This document shows, one piece after another, positions 42,990 to 51,953 of a stretch of 64,000 bases of DNA. The stretch spans positions 930,001-994,000 of the forward strand of contig NZ_FNSQ01000005.1 of assembly GCF_900105205.1 (NCBI RefSeq). The letters run 5' to 3'. Made by a program: the position numbers and the translations under genes. The notes under the pieces are model-generated. The model was not told where the DNA came from. It saw nothing but the letters and a program-made list of their open reading frames with translations, and made no database searches. Position 1 is the first letter of the stretch; each line of letters starts with the position of its first letter. This DNA is from Microbacterium hydrocarbonoxydans (GTDB taxonomy: Bacteria; Actinomycetota; Actinomycetes; Actinomycetales; Microbacteriaceae).

Positions 42990-44650
42990 CGGCATCCCCG
43001 GCGACGGATGCCGCGGCATCCCTGATCGCAGACCTCATCGGCCACGGGGTGCGCGACCTCGTGCTCTCACCGGGGTCGCGATCGCAGGCACTCGCACTCG
43101 CCGCTGTGCATGCGGCGAATGAGGGGGCGCTGCGTCTGCACGTGCGCATCGACGAGCGCGTCGCCGGATTCACCGCCCTCGGCCTCTCGCGGGAGACCGG
43201 GGTACCCGCTGCGGTGCTCTGCACGTCTGGCACGGCGGCGGCGAACCTCCTCCCTGCCGCCATGGAGGCCTTCCACTCCGGCATCCCCCTGCTGCTGCTC
43301 ACCGCCGATCGTCCGCCGGAGCTCCGCGGGGTCGGGGCGAACCAGGCGACCTCTCAGCCAGGGATGTTCGGCCTCTGGGTGCGGGAGCAGATCGACGCTC
43401 CGGTACCGGGCGAGGCCGACTGGTCGGGTCTCGCCGCTCGTGCCGTCGCGGTCGCTCTGGGCGCGGATGCGCCTTACGGGTTGCCCGGTGTGCGCGGCCC
43501 GGTGCATCTGAACCTGCCGTCCCGCGAGCCGCTGTCCGGTGACTTCCCCGTGCTCCCGCTCGTACCAGGCGAGCCCCCCAGCACGAGCGCCGCCGAGCCG
43601 CTCGTGCTCTCCCGCGGACCTCGGACCGTCGTCATCGCCGGGGCGGATGCCGGAGCGGATGCCGAGGAGATCGCCCACGTCGGCTCCTGGCCGCTCATCG
43701 CAGAGATCGTGAGCGGCGCCCGGTTCGGGCGTCAGATCGTGCACGGCTATCGCGCGCTGCTCGACGACGACGAGCTCGGCGGTCGAATCGAGCGCGCGGT
43801 CGTGCTCGGTCACCCGACGCTGAGTCGTGAAGTGGCCCGACTGCTCTCGCGTACCGACGTCGACGTGATCGCGCTGCGGCGGGGCGGCGAGGAGCTGAAT
43901 CTCAACGGTCGCACCACGCCGACGGCATCCGTCTCCGTGGCTCCCGGACCGGCGGACCGCGAGTGGCTCGGGGCATGGATGGTGGCGTCGGCTGCGCAGG
44001 TGGTCGACCTCAGCGAACGCGCTCCGGACACCGAGGGGCTCGCCTCCAGCGACTTCACTGCGCGGCGCGACGCCGTCAACGCCGAGCTGGACGCCGTGCG
44101 CCGCCCGCTGAATCGCGCCCTCCTCGTCGACGCCGTGTGGCGAGCGACCTGGCCGCACGATCGCCTCATGTTCGGCTCGTCGAGGCTCGTCCGCGTGGCG
44201 GACGCTCTGCTCGGCGGCAAGAAGGTGCCGGTGCACGCCAACCGCGGCCTCGCCGGAATCGACGGGACGATCGCCACCGCGACGGGGATCGCACTCGCGA
44301 GTCAGGCGTCCGGCGCGCCGGGCGTGACCCGAGTGCTGCTCGGCGACCTCGCGTTCCTGCACGACGTCGGCGCCCTGCTGCTGCCGCCGGACGAAGCGGA
44401 GCCGCGGCTCCAGGTCATCGTCGGCAACGACGGCGGTGGCACGATCTTCGACGGTCTCGAGGTGGGGGAGACAGCGGCGCGGGCCGACCTCGACCGCGCG
44501 TTCTACACGCCGCACACCGTGCGCCTCGAGCAGCTGGCCCTCGCCTACGGGTGGGAGTATCACCGCGTCACCACGCGCACCGCGCTCGATCAGGCACTGA
44601 CGACGCCCGCCGCCGGCCGCCAGCTGATCGAGGTTCCGCTCGACCGCTGA
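42986..44650 (+). CDS. menD: SEPHCHC synthase
   Basis: 554-residue ThDP enzyme that joins 2-oxoglutarate (as succinic semialdehyde) to isochorismate, the first committed step to menaquinone. N-terminal pyrimidine-binding domain: DLVLSPGSRSQALALAA, the catalytic-type Glu in VRIDERVAGFTALGLS, CTSGTAAANLLPAAMEA. C-terminal ThDP domain: VHANRGLAGIDGTIATATG and VGNDGGGTIFDGLE. The GTG overlaps the PLDc_N stop. Confidence 0.95.
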   Translation: MTASPATDAAASLIADLIGHGVRDLVLSPGSRSQALALAAVHAANEGALRLHVRIDERVAGFTALGLSRETGVPAAVLCTSGTAAANLLPAAMEAFHSGIPLLLLTADRPPELRGVGANQATSQPGMFGLWVREQIDAPVPGEADWSGLAARAVAVALGADAPYGLPGVRGPVHLNLPSREPLSGDFPVLPLVPGEPPSTSAAEPLVLSRGPRTVVIAGADAGADAEEIAHVGSWPLIAEIVSGARFGRQIVHGYRALLDDDELGGRIERAVVLGHPTLSREVARLLSRTDVDVIALRRGGEELNLNGRTTPTASVSVAPGPADREWLGAWMVASAAQVVDLSERAPDTEGLASSDFTARRDAVNAELDAVRRPLNRALLVDAVWRATWPHDRLMFGSSRLVRVADALLGGKKVPVHANRGLAGIDGTIATATGIALASQASGAPGVTRVLLGDLAFLHDVGALLLPPDEAEPRLQVIVGNDGGGTIFDGLEVGETAARADLDRAFYTPHTVRLEQLALAYGWEYHRVTTRTALDQALTTPAAGRQLIEVPLDR

Positions 44651-44695
44651 TCCCGCCACTGCCGCCGTCGGGGTGCGCGGTGGCAGGATGAACGC

Positions 44696-45538
44696 ATGAC
44701 AGCGCATGAGTGGGCCAAGATTCTCCGGGTCGGCGAGGGATTCCAGCTCTCGGAGGTGGACCCGCGGAGCACCCCCGGGTACTCCGGGGTGAAGGCCGAC
44801 GGGAAGCGCGACCTCCAGGTGGGGCTCGACGAGCTGAACGAGCTGCAGGAGCGGCTGTTCGCGGAGAGCCGCGTCGGGGTCGCCCAGGACTCGGTGCTGC
44901 TGATCCTGCAGGCGATGGATTCGGCCGGCAAGGGCGGGATCGTGCGTCACGTCGTCGGAGGGGTCGATCCGCAGGGCGTGGCGCTCACCGCGTTCAAGGC
45001 ACCCACCGAGGAGGAGCGCCGGCACGACTTCCTGTGGCGGATCGAGCGGCGACTTCCCGAGCCCGGCTTCATCGGCGTCTTCGACCGTTCGCACTACGAG
45101 GACGTGCTGATCGGGCGGGTGCGATCGCTGGCGTCGGCCGAGGAGATCGAGCGCCGTTATGACGCGATCAATGCCTTCGAAGCCGAGGTCGCAGCCGCGG
45201 GGACGAGGATCGTGAAGGTGATGCTGCACATCTCGCCGGAGGAGCAGAAGGCGAGGCTGATGGAGCGGCTCGAGCGGCCGGACAAACACTGGAAGTACAA
45301 CCCCGGCGACGTCGACGAGCGGATGCTGTGGGACCAATACATGGCCGCATATCAGACGGTGTTCGAGCGGACCTCGACCGCTCAGGCGCCCTGGCACGTG
45401 GTGCCGGCCGATCACAAGTGGTTCGCCCGCCTCGCTGTGCAGGAACTGCTGCTCGACGCGCTGCAGCAGATCGATCCGCAGTGGCCGGCCGCCGACTTCG
45501 ACGTCGAGGCCGAGAAGAAGCGCCTCGCCGCGAGCTGA
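44696..45538 (+). CDS. ppk2: Polyphosphate kinase 2 family protein
   Basis: 280-residue PPK2 enzyme that moves phosphate between polyphosphate and nucleotides. Walker A is LQAMDSAGKGG, the lid region GVFDRSHYEDVLIGRV, and Walker B-like text EERRHDFLWRIERRLP; KYNPGDVDERMLWDQYMAAY is family-typical. Whether AMP/ADP or GDP is the acceptor cannot be read. CAGGAT stands six bases before the ATG. The 95-bp palindromic element follows its stop. Confidence 0.92.
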   Translation: MTAHEWAKILRVGEGFQLSEVDPRSTPGYSGVKADGKRDLQVGLDELNELQERLFAESRVGVAQDSVLLILQAMDSAGKGGIVRHVVGGVDPQGVALTAFKAPTEEERRHDFLWRIERRLPEPGFIGVFDRSHYEDVLIGRVRSLASAEEIERRYDAINAFEAEVAAAGTRIVKVMLHISPEEQKARLMERLERPDKHWKYNPGDVDERMLWDQYMAAYQTVFERTSTAQAPWHVVPADHKWFARLAVQELLLDALQQIDPQWPAADFDVEAEKKRLAAS

Positions 45539-45546
45539 ACGGTCGA

Positions 45547-45641
45547 GTCGCGTTCACGATTCAGCATGAGCGCGGTCGAGGAGACCAGAAGCGGCCACGC
45601 GAGCCAACTCGCCCATATCCATGCTGAATCGTGAACGCGAC
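45547..45641. repeat. 95-bp element with perfect 22-bp terminal inverted repeats
   Basis: The arm GTCGCGTTCACGATTCAGCA(TG) at 45547-45568 is the exact complement of 45620-45641; 51 bases of unrelated sequence lie between. It sits between the convergent ppk2 and isochorismate synthase genes, where it could also terminate both. A diverged copy is inside the ABC-F gene at 13222-13311, so this is a dispersed element (REP- or MITE-like) and not just a local terminator. Confidence 0.75.
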
Positions 45642-45652
45642 GGGGCCGAGAC

Positions 45653-46921
45653 TCAGGCGAGCGCGTCGACCAGCGGGCGGAACTTCACCCGTGTCTCGAG
45701 GAGTTCCGATTCCGGATCCGAGCCCGCCACGATCCCCGCACCGGCGTAGGCGGTGACGGCGATGTCCTGCGCGGCGGGGGAGAACTGCGCGCAGCGCAGT
45801 GCGATCGCCCATTCGCCGTTGCCGTCCGCATCGACCCAGCCGACCGGTCCTGCATAGCGTCCGCGGTCGAACGGCTCGAGCTCCCGAATGGCGGCGATCG
45901 CCGCTGCGGTCGGAGTGCCGGCCACGGCAGCGGTCGGATGCAGCGCGCCGATGAGGTCGAGAGCGGAGCCGCCGTCGGCCAGCTCCCCCTCGACGTCGGT
46001 GGCCAGATGGAAGAGGTTGGGCAGCTTCAGCAGGAACGGCTGCTCGCTCGCCGCGAGCGCCCTCGTGTGCGGGCGGAGCGAGGCGAGCACGCTCTGCACG
46101 GCGTACTCGTGCTCATCCAGATCCTTGGTGCTGGAGGCCAGATGAGCGGATGCCGCGGTGTCGGCGTCCGCATCCGCGCCGCGGCCGATCGTGCCGGCCA
46201 GCACGCGGGCCGTGACCGTGCGCTGCTGTACGGTCACGAGCGTCTCGGGGCTCGCGCCGATCAGTCCGTCGACCGCGAATGCCCAGGTGTCGGGGTAACC
46301 GGTCGACAGCGCCCGCACCAGCCGCCGCAGATCGGAGCCGGCAGGGATGCTGCCAGTGAGGTCTCGGGCGAGCACGACCTTGCTCAGCTCGCCGTCCGAG
46401 ATGCGTCCGAGCGCGCGGCGGACCGAGTCCTGGTAGCGCTGCGGGCTCTGCGCCCCGGGGCCGACGGTGCCCGCCCAGTGCGGACCGTAGGGTCGGACTT
46501 CGGGAACGGCGGTCGGGACCGCGGTGGCGTGGGTGGCTGCGGGCGCGCGGCGGATGCGGGTCATCCAGCTGCGTCCGCGGTGTCGGCCGATCACGAGCGC
46601 CGGCAGGAGCAGGATGCTGTCGGCCGCGGAGGACTCGTCGAACGTCAGCGCGCCGAAGGCGACCAGGCCGGTGCCGGGCAGGGCCAGCGGGTCATCGATC
46701 TCCGCGCCGTCGGCCAGGTCGCGCCATGCCGCCGCGATCGTCGCGGAGCGAAGCGACTCTGCACCCGCTGACACGCGGATCGTCTCGACGACGTCATCGC
46801 CCACGGCGACGATCCCGTCCCCCCGTCGCAGCCACGCGAGGGGCCGTGCCGGATCGGCGAAGGCCAGGAGATCCTCGATCGGATCGATCTCACGGGTCTC
46901 GACGACCAGCCTGCTGCTCAC
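45653..46921 (-). CDS. menF: Isochorismate synthase
   Basis: 422-residue chorismate-utilising enzyme making isochorismate for MenD. The C-terminal core shows SKVVLARDLTGSIPAG, FAVDGLIGASPETLV, VLAGTIGRG, KLPNLFHLATDVEGEL, HPTAAVAGTPT and GPVGWVDADGNGEWAIALR. The GTG start is fixed by TAGGCT six bases upstream. No siderophore genes are around, so the menaquinone role (MenF rather than EntC/DhbC) follows from the location beside menD and menG. Confidence 0.92.
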   Translation of the reverse strand: MSSRLVVETREIDPIEDLLAFADPARPLAWLRRGDGIVAVGDDVVETIRVSAGAESLRSATIAAAWRDLADGAEIDDPLALPGTGLVAFGALTFDESSAADSILLLPALVIGRHRGRSWMTRIRRAPAATHATAVPTAVPEVRPYGPHWAGTVGPGAQSPQRYQDSVRRALGRISDGELSKVVLARDLTGSIPAGSDLRRLVRALSTGYPDTWAFAVDGLIGASPETLVTVQQRTVTARVLAGTIGRGADADADTAASAHLASSTKDLDEHEYAVQSVLASLRPHTRALAASEQPFLLKLPNLFHLATDVEGELADGGSALDLIGALHPTAAVAGTPTAAAIAAIRELEPFDRGRYAGPVGWVDADGNGEWAIALRCAQFSPAAQDIAVTAYAGAGIVAGSDPESELLETRVKFRPLVDALA

Positions 46922-46980
46922 GCCTCCAGCCTAGTTCGTCGATGATCCGGCACGTCCCAGGCGGTGCCTAGGCTGTGTCC

Positions 46981-47544
46981 ATGAACGAGGCGCGGCCGGC
47001 CCCCGGCACCGAGATGGTCTTCCAGTGGCGCAAATGGGACGGTTCCGAGCATTGGCGGCATGAGTGCGTCTACCTCGGATCCGACGAGTGGGGCGACTGG
47101 ATCGGTCAGCCGGTGGGCTGGCGCAGCGCCCGCCCCGGGGCGTCCTTCGTCGCGGCGGGGCCGAACGTGACCCTCGTGCCGAGACAGACGGACTTCGCGC
47201 TGACCGTGAACCGCAACCATCCGAAGGGCATGCGGATATACATCGACCTCGGATGGGACGTCCGCTGGTCGGATGACCCGTTGCTCGCGGTGGGCATCGA
47301 CATGGACCTCGACGTCGTGCGGGTCGAGGGGGAGCGCGGCACCTGGGTGGACGACCGTGACGAGTGGGCGGAGCACAGCGCGCAGCACGCCTATCCCGCA
47401 GCTGTCATGCGCACGCTCGAGGACCTCGCTCTCGACCTCGAGCAGCGCGTGCGCGATCAGGTCGCCCCGTTCGACGATGCCACCGCAGATCCGTGGCTCG
47501 ACCGCCTCGAGGCGCTGCAGCTCGCGCCTAGACTGGACTCGTGA
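46981..47544 (+). CDS. DUF402 domain protein
   Basis: 188-residue soluble protein. The DUF402 region is about residues 55-140, with VNRNHPKGMRIYIDLGWDVRW and acidic LLAVGIDMDLDVVRV/TWVDDRDEW segments. FomD-like relatives are nucleoside-diphosphate hydrolases that use these acidic residues for metal. Its own role is unknown. TAGGCT is six bases before the ATG. The stop overlaps the menG GTG. Confidence 0.85.
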   Translation: MNEARPAPGTEMVFQWRKWDGSEHWRHECVYLGSDEWGDWIGQPVGWRSARPGASFVAAGPNVTLVPRQTDFALTVNRNHPKGMRIYIDLGWDVRWSDDPLLAVGIDMDLDVVRVEGERGTWVDDRDEWAEHSAQHAYPAAVMRTLEDLALDLEQRVRDQVAPFDDATADPWLDRLEALQLAPRLDS

Positions 47545-48260
47545 CCCCGAACGAAGCAAACCGCGCCGACCTCGGCAAGGACCCCGCCCGCGTCAGCGGC
47601 ATGTTCGACCAGGTCGCCAAGGGCTACGACCGCACGAACACGGCGATGACCGTCGGCAACGACGCGCTGTGGCGTGCCGCCACGACCCGCGCCGTCGCGC
47701 CGAAGCCCGGCGAGAAGATCCTCGATCTCGGGGCAGGGACGGCATCGTCGTCGGCATCCCTCGCCCGCAGCGGCGCCGAGGTCGTCGCCGCAGACTTCTC
47801 GCCCGGCATGCTCGCCGAAGGGCAGCGGCGGCACGGCGGGATGCGCAACCTCTCCTTCGTGCAGGCGGATGCGACCGATCTGCCCTTCGCGGACGGCGAG
47901 TTCGACGCGGTCACCATGTCGTATGCGCTGCGCAATGTTAACGACCCGAAGAAGGCGCTGCGCGAGCTCCTCCGCGTCACCAAGCCGGGCGGTCGGCTCG
48001 TCATCAACGAGTTCTCCACGCCGCCTGGCGCGCTGTTCCGCACGGCCTACCGCTTCTACAACTCGCAGGTGCTGCCGCGCGTGGCCCGCGTCGCGGGCAC
48101 CAACGGCGACGCCTACGACTATCTGAACGAATCGATCCGCGAGTGGCCGGATCAGAAGAAGCTCGCGGCCTGGATCCGCGAGGCGGGGTGGACCGAGGTC
48201 CAGTACCGCAACCTCTCGTTCGGCATCGTCGCGCTGCACCGGGCGTTCAAGGCCGCGTGA
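47541..48260 (+). CDS. menG: Demethylmenaquinone methyltransferase
   Basis: 239-residue SAM-dependent C-methyltransferase for the last step of menaquinone synthesis. Family opening FDQVAKGYDRTNTAMTVGND; SAM motif I ILDLGAGTASSSASLA; DATDLPFADGEFDAVTMSYALRNV; later KPGGRLVINEFSTPPGALF. The GTG overlaps the DUF402 stop and also has TAGACT six bases upstream inside the DUF402 gene, so it may have both a coupled and its own leaderless transcript. Confidence 0.94.
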   Translation: MTPNEANRADLGKDPARVSGMFDQVAKGYDRTNTAMTVGNDALWRAATTRAVAPKPGEKILDLGAGTASSSASLARSGAEVVAADFSPGMLAEGQRRHGGMRNLSFVQADATDLPFADGEFDAVTMSYALRNVNDPKKALRELLRVTKPGGRLVINEFSTPPGALFRTAYRFYNSQVLPRVARVAGTNGDAYDYLNESIREWPDQKKLAAWIREAGWTEVQYRNLSFGIVALHRAFKAA

Positions 48261-48303
48261 GCGCGCGGCGAACCGGTGTCCCCGACGACGGTAGGCTGAG
48301 ATC

Positions 48304-49365
48304 GTGACTTCGAGCCGCGTTGCCCCGGGTTCGCGACTGGCGAGCCGTCTCGGTTTCAGCGACCGTGTCTTCATCGGCACCGCCGGCCGGCGTATCGCCC
48401 AGGCGATCGAAGACGGACTCGAGCGTGTCGAGACGGGCCTCGCCGACGACGTGCGCGTCGCCGATCCGCTGGCGGATGCCGCGAGCCGCTACCTCTACGA
48501 GGCCGGAGGCAAGCGCATCCGGCCCGTGCTGACGCTGCTCGCCGCCCAGCTCGGCGACGGCAACACCGAGCAGGTCATCGACGTGGCGAAGGCGCTCGAG
48601 ATCACCCACCTCGGCTCGCTGTACCACGATGACGTCATGGACGGCGCCGACCGCCGACGGGGCGTCCCGGCGGCGCAGACGGTGTGGGGCAACAACATCG
48701 CGATCCTCACGGGAGACATCCTGTTCTCGCGGGCGAGCCAGCTGATGTCCCGTCTGGGCGAGCGGGCGATCCGCCTGCAGGCCGACACGTTCGAGCGTCT
48801 GGTCCTCGGACAGATGCACGAGACGATCGGCGCTCAGCCCGACGACGATCCCATCGAGTTCTACATCCAGGTGCTCGCCGACAAGACCGGCTCGCTGATC
48901 GCCGCGGCGACGCAGGGCGGCGTCATCTTCTCCAATGCCCCGGCCGAGTACGAAGAGCCGCTGCGCGTCTACGGCGAGAAGATCGGCGTGGCCTTCCAGC
49001 TGCTCGACGACGTCATCGACCTGTCGGCGAAGCCCGAGGACACCGGCAAGGTGCCTGGCACCGACCTGCGTGCCGGCGTACCGACAATGCCGTATCTGCT
49101 GCTCAAGGCGCAGCGCGACGACGCGTCGACCGATCTCGCCGTCCGCATCGATGACGGCGTCGCCCGCATCGCCGACGGCGAGGACCCGGCGATCCTCGAC
49201 GGGCCGCTCACCGAGCTGCGTGACCACGCCAGCACCCAGAAGACTCTCGCGCTCGCGCATTCCTGGACCCAGGATGCGATCGACGCGCTCGCCCCGCTTC
49301 CGCGCGGCACCGTGCGCGAGGCGCTCACCCGCTTCGCAGAGACCCTCGTCGAACGCTCCAGCTGA
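48304..49365 (+). CDS. Polyprenyl diphosphate synthase
   Basis: 353-residue trans-prenyltransferase that builds the isoprenoid side chain, most likely of menaquinone given the neighbours. First Asp-rich motif YHDDVMDGADRRRG, KRIRPVL in front of it, second motif LLDDVIDLSA; GDILFSRASQLM lies between. The GTG start has TAGGCT six bases upstream. Chain length cannot be told from the residues before the first motif with certainty. Confidence 0.93.
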   Translation: MTSSRVAPGSRLASRLGFSDRVFIGTAGRRIAQAIEDGLERVETGLADDVRVADPLADAASRYLYEAGGKRIRPVLTLLAAQLGDGNTEQVIDVAKALEITHLGSLYHDDVMDGADRRRGVPAAQTVWGNNIAILTGDILFSRASQLMSRLGERAIRLQADTFERLVLGQMHETIGAQPDDDPIEFYIQVLADKTGSLIAAATQGGVIFSNAPAEYEEPLRVYGEKIGVAFQLLDDVIDLSAKPEDTGKVPGTDLRAGVPTMPYLLLKAQRDDASTDLAVRIDDGVARIADGEDPAILDGPLTELRDHASTQKTLALAHSWTQDAIDALAPLPRGTVREALTRFAETLVERSS

Positions 49366-49422
49366 GGTGCCGCGGCCGACATGCCGCGCCGCCGGACGTG
49401 ACGGCATACGAAAGGACCCCTT

Positions 49423-50817
49423 ATGACCAAGCTCAGACTGGCCATCGTCGGAGCGGGCCCCGCCGGCATCTACGCCGCCGACATCCTGCTGAAGGCGGAG
49501 CGCAAGTTCGACGTGTCCATCGACCTGTTCGAGCAGCTCCCCGCACCGTACGGCCTCGTGCGCTATGGCGTGGCGCCGGATCACCCGCGCATCAAGGGCA
49601 TCATCAACGCGCTCCGTGACGTGCTGGACCGCGGCGACATCCGCCTCTTCGGCAACGTGCGCTTCGGCGAGGACATCACCCTCGACGACCTCAAGAAGCA
49701 CTACAACGCGGTGATCTTCGCCACCGGAGCGATCCGCGACACCTCCCTCGACATCCCCGGCATCGACGCCGTCGCCTCGTACGGTGCGGCGGACTACGTC
49801 AGCTGGTTCGACGGTCACCCCGACGTGCCACGCGAGTGGCCACTGGATGCGGCATCCGTCGGCGTGCTCGGCAACGGAAACGTCGCGCTCGACGTGGCTC
49901 GGATGCTGGCGAAGCACGCCGAGGATCTGCTGGTCACCGAGGTCCCCGAGAACGTCTACGAGGGGCTCAAGGCCAGCGCGGTCACCGACGTCCACGTGTT
50001 CGGCCGCCGCGGCCCTGCTCAGGTGAAGTTCACGCCCCTCGAGTTGCGCGAGCTCGGCGAGCTCCGCGACGTGGACATGGTCGTCTACGACGAGGACTTC
50101 GACTACGACGAGGCATCGAAGGATGCCGTCGCCAGCAACAAGCAGGTCATGGTCATCGACCGTATCCTGCAGTCGTGGCGCAAGCGCCCGTCCGTCAATG
50201 ACGCCAGAGGCGACGGCGAGAACGTCGGCGGTACGGCATCCCGTCGCCTGCACCTGCACTTCTGGGCACGCCCGGTGGAGGTCCGCACGGACGAGGCCGG
50301 CCGGGTGGCGGCCCTCGTCTACGAGCGCACCAAGCCCGACGGCCAGGGCGGCGCCGTGGGAACCGGTGAGATGCGCGAGGTCCCGCTGCAGGCGCTCTAC
50401 CGCGCGATCGGCTACTTCGGCTCGCCGCTTCCGGGAGTGCCCTTCGACAAGAAGCACGGCGTCATCCCGAACCGTGAGGGCCAGGTGCTCGCCAAGGATT
50501 CCAACCAGCAGATGACCGGCATCTACGCGACCGGCTGGATCAAGCGCGGCCCCGTAGGACTCATCGGGCACACGAAGTCCGACGCGATGGAGACCGTACG
50601 CCACATCATCAACGACCAGGGGTCGTGGTGGCACCCGGAGGACCCGTCGGAGGAGGCGATCCCGGCGTTGCTGCGCGAACGCGGGGTGCGCTGGACCGAT
50701 CTCGAGGGCTGGCATCGCCTCGACGAGCACGAGGTGGCCCTGGGCGCCCCGCAGGAGCGGGCCCGCGTCAAGGTGGTTCCCCGCGACGAGATGGTGCGGG
50801 TCTCCCGGGCGGAGTGA
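49423..50817 (+). CDS. fprA: FAD-dependent ferredoxin--NADP reductase (FprA type)
   Basis: 464-residue adrenodoxin-reductase-like flavoprotein that passes electrons between NADPH and ferredoxin. FAD loop IVGAGPAGIYAADILL, family text PYGLVRYGVAPDHPRIKGI, NADP loop GVLGNGNVALDVARML, FGRRGPAQVKFTPLELREL and the closing ATGWIKRGPVGLIGHTK. Start with GAAAGGACCCCTT before the ATG. 57 bases after the polyprenyl synthase, possibly the same transcript. Confidence 0.94.
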   Translation: MTKLRLAIVGAGPAGIYAADILLKAERKFDVSIDLFEQLPAPYGLVRYGVAPDHPRIKGIINALRDVLDRGDIRLFGNVRFGEDITLDDLKKHYNAVIFATGAIRDTSLDIPGIDAVASYGAADYVSWFDGHPDVPREWPLDAASVGVLGNGNVALDVARMLAKHAEDLLVTEVPENVYEGLKASAVTDVHVFGRRGPAQVKFTPLELRELGELRDVDMVVYDEDFDYDEASKDAVASNKQVMVIDRILQSWRKRPSVNDARGDGENVGGTASRRLHLHFWARPVEVRTDEAGRVAALVYERTKPDGQGGAVGTGEMREVPLQALYRAIGYFGSPLPGVPFDKKHGVIPNREGQVLAKDSNQQMTGIYATGWIKRGPVGLIGHTKSDAMETVRHIINDQGSWWHPEDPSEEAIPALLRERGVRWTDLEGWHRLDEHEVALGAPQERARVKVVPRDEMVRVSRAE

Positions 50818-50881
50818 CCGTCACCCGATCGTTGTCGTCCGGATGCGGGGCGGAGTGAAGGCTCGACTCTAGGCTGAGCGC

Positions 50882-51925
50882 ATGCGACTGCGCTCTCTGC
50901 TCGTCCTCGGCACGGCTGCTCTGCTGCTCGTCTCCGGGTGCACAGCCGAGCCGACTCCGAAGCCGACGGCGACCTCGTCTGCGACGGCGTCACCCACGCC
51001 GACGCCGACGCCGACACCGGAACCCCTCGCCGACCCGGACGCCGCGTTCGATGTGACATGTGACGATGTCGCGGACGCGATGGCCGCGCTCGTGGGCGAG
51101 CCGCCGACTCCGGTGCAGCCGGTCATGTCCATCATCTCGACGATGAGCTGGCTCCCCGGGCCGGCGCAGCACATGTTCCAGCGTGCGGGCGGCATCGCCT
51201 GCTCCGCGGGTGATGATGCGCGGAACTGGGAGGTGACGATCGTCCCTGACGCGCAGGCGGTGATCGACGGTGCGGCGGAGCGTCAAGGATGGTGGGGCGA
51301 GAGCGCCGATTGCAGCGAGGGGATGTGTCGGTTCGAGATCGTCGACTCGGACGTGCTGCTCTCGGCGTTCGTCGACGATCCCGCGCTCGGGGCCGATGAC
51401 ACGGGCCGCATCGAGGAAGGGCTGCGACGACTGGCAGCACGGGCTGCGGCGACCGGGCACGCGGTCGAATACGTCGACAGCGACATCGTCGGTCTCGCGT
51501 GCGATCGCTTCATCACGGTGGAGCAGGTGGCCGAATCAGTGGGCGAAGGCGTGGTGCTCTTCGCTGACTTCGGGGGGTGGGGGATACCCGCAGAGATCTA
51601 CCACTACGTCAACGGCTCTCGCATCTGCTACTACACCTCCACTGAGGGGAACAGCGAGTCCCTGAGGAGCTATCTCATGCTCACGACACTTCCCGCGGGA
51701 GCCTGGGCGTTCGAGAAGCTCGAGGGGGACCCGGTGGAGGTGCCAGGAGCGGATGCTGCCAAGGTCAGCGCCGGCGAGCACGGTCAGAGGGTACTGGACC
51801 TGCGTGTCGGCCCCGACTGGATCCGGCTGATGACCTACGACAACGGCGCGGGGGCCGACGACCCGCTCCCGCTCGCGGAGACGGTGGTGCGCAACCTCAC
51901 GGTCGGACACACCGCTCCCGAGTAG
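50882..51925 (+). CDS. Hypothetical lipoprotein
   Basis: 347 residues. Signal peptide with lipobox ALLLVSGC, then a Thr/Pro linker (TPTPTPTPEPL) that spans the wall, then an extracellular domain with several Cys (residues near 61, 100, 143, 148, 204, 244) that could form disulfides. No known domain was recognised. TAGGCT is six bases before the ATG. Confidence 0.75.
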   Translation: MRLRSLLVLGTAALLLVSGCTAEPTPKPTATSSATASPTPTPTPTPEPLADPDAAFDVTCDDVADAMAALVGEPPTPVQPVMSIISTMSWLPGPAQHMFQRAGGIACSAGDDARNWEVTIVPDAQAVIDGAAERQGWWGESADCSEGMCRFEIVDSDVLLSAFVDDPALGADDTGRIEEGLRRLAARAAATGHAVEYVDSDIVGLACDRFITVEQVAESVGEGVVLFADFGGWGIPAEIYHYVNGSRICYYTSTEGNSESLRSYLMLTTLPAGAWAFEKLEGDPVEVPGADAAKVSAGEHGQRVLDLRVGPDWIRLMTYDNGAGADDPLPLAETVVRNLTVGHTAPE

Positions 51926-51953
51926 CCCGCAGGCCGTCGGATAGCCTGGCGGC

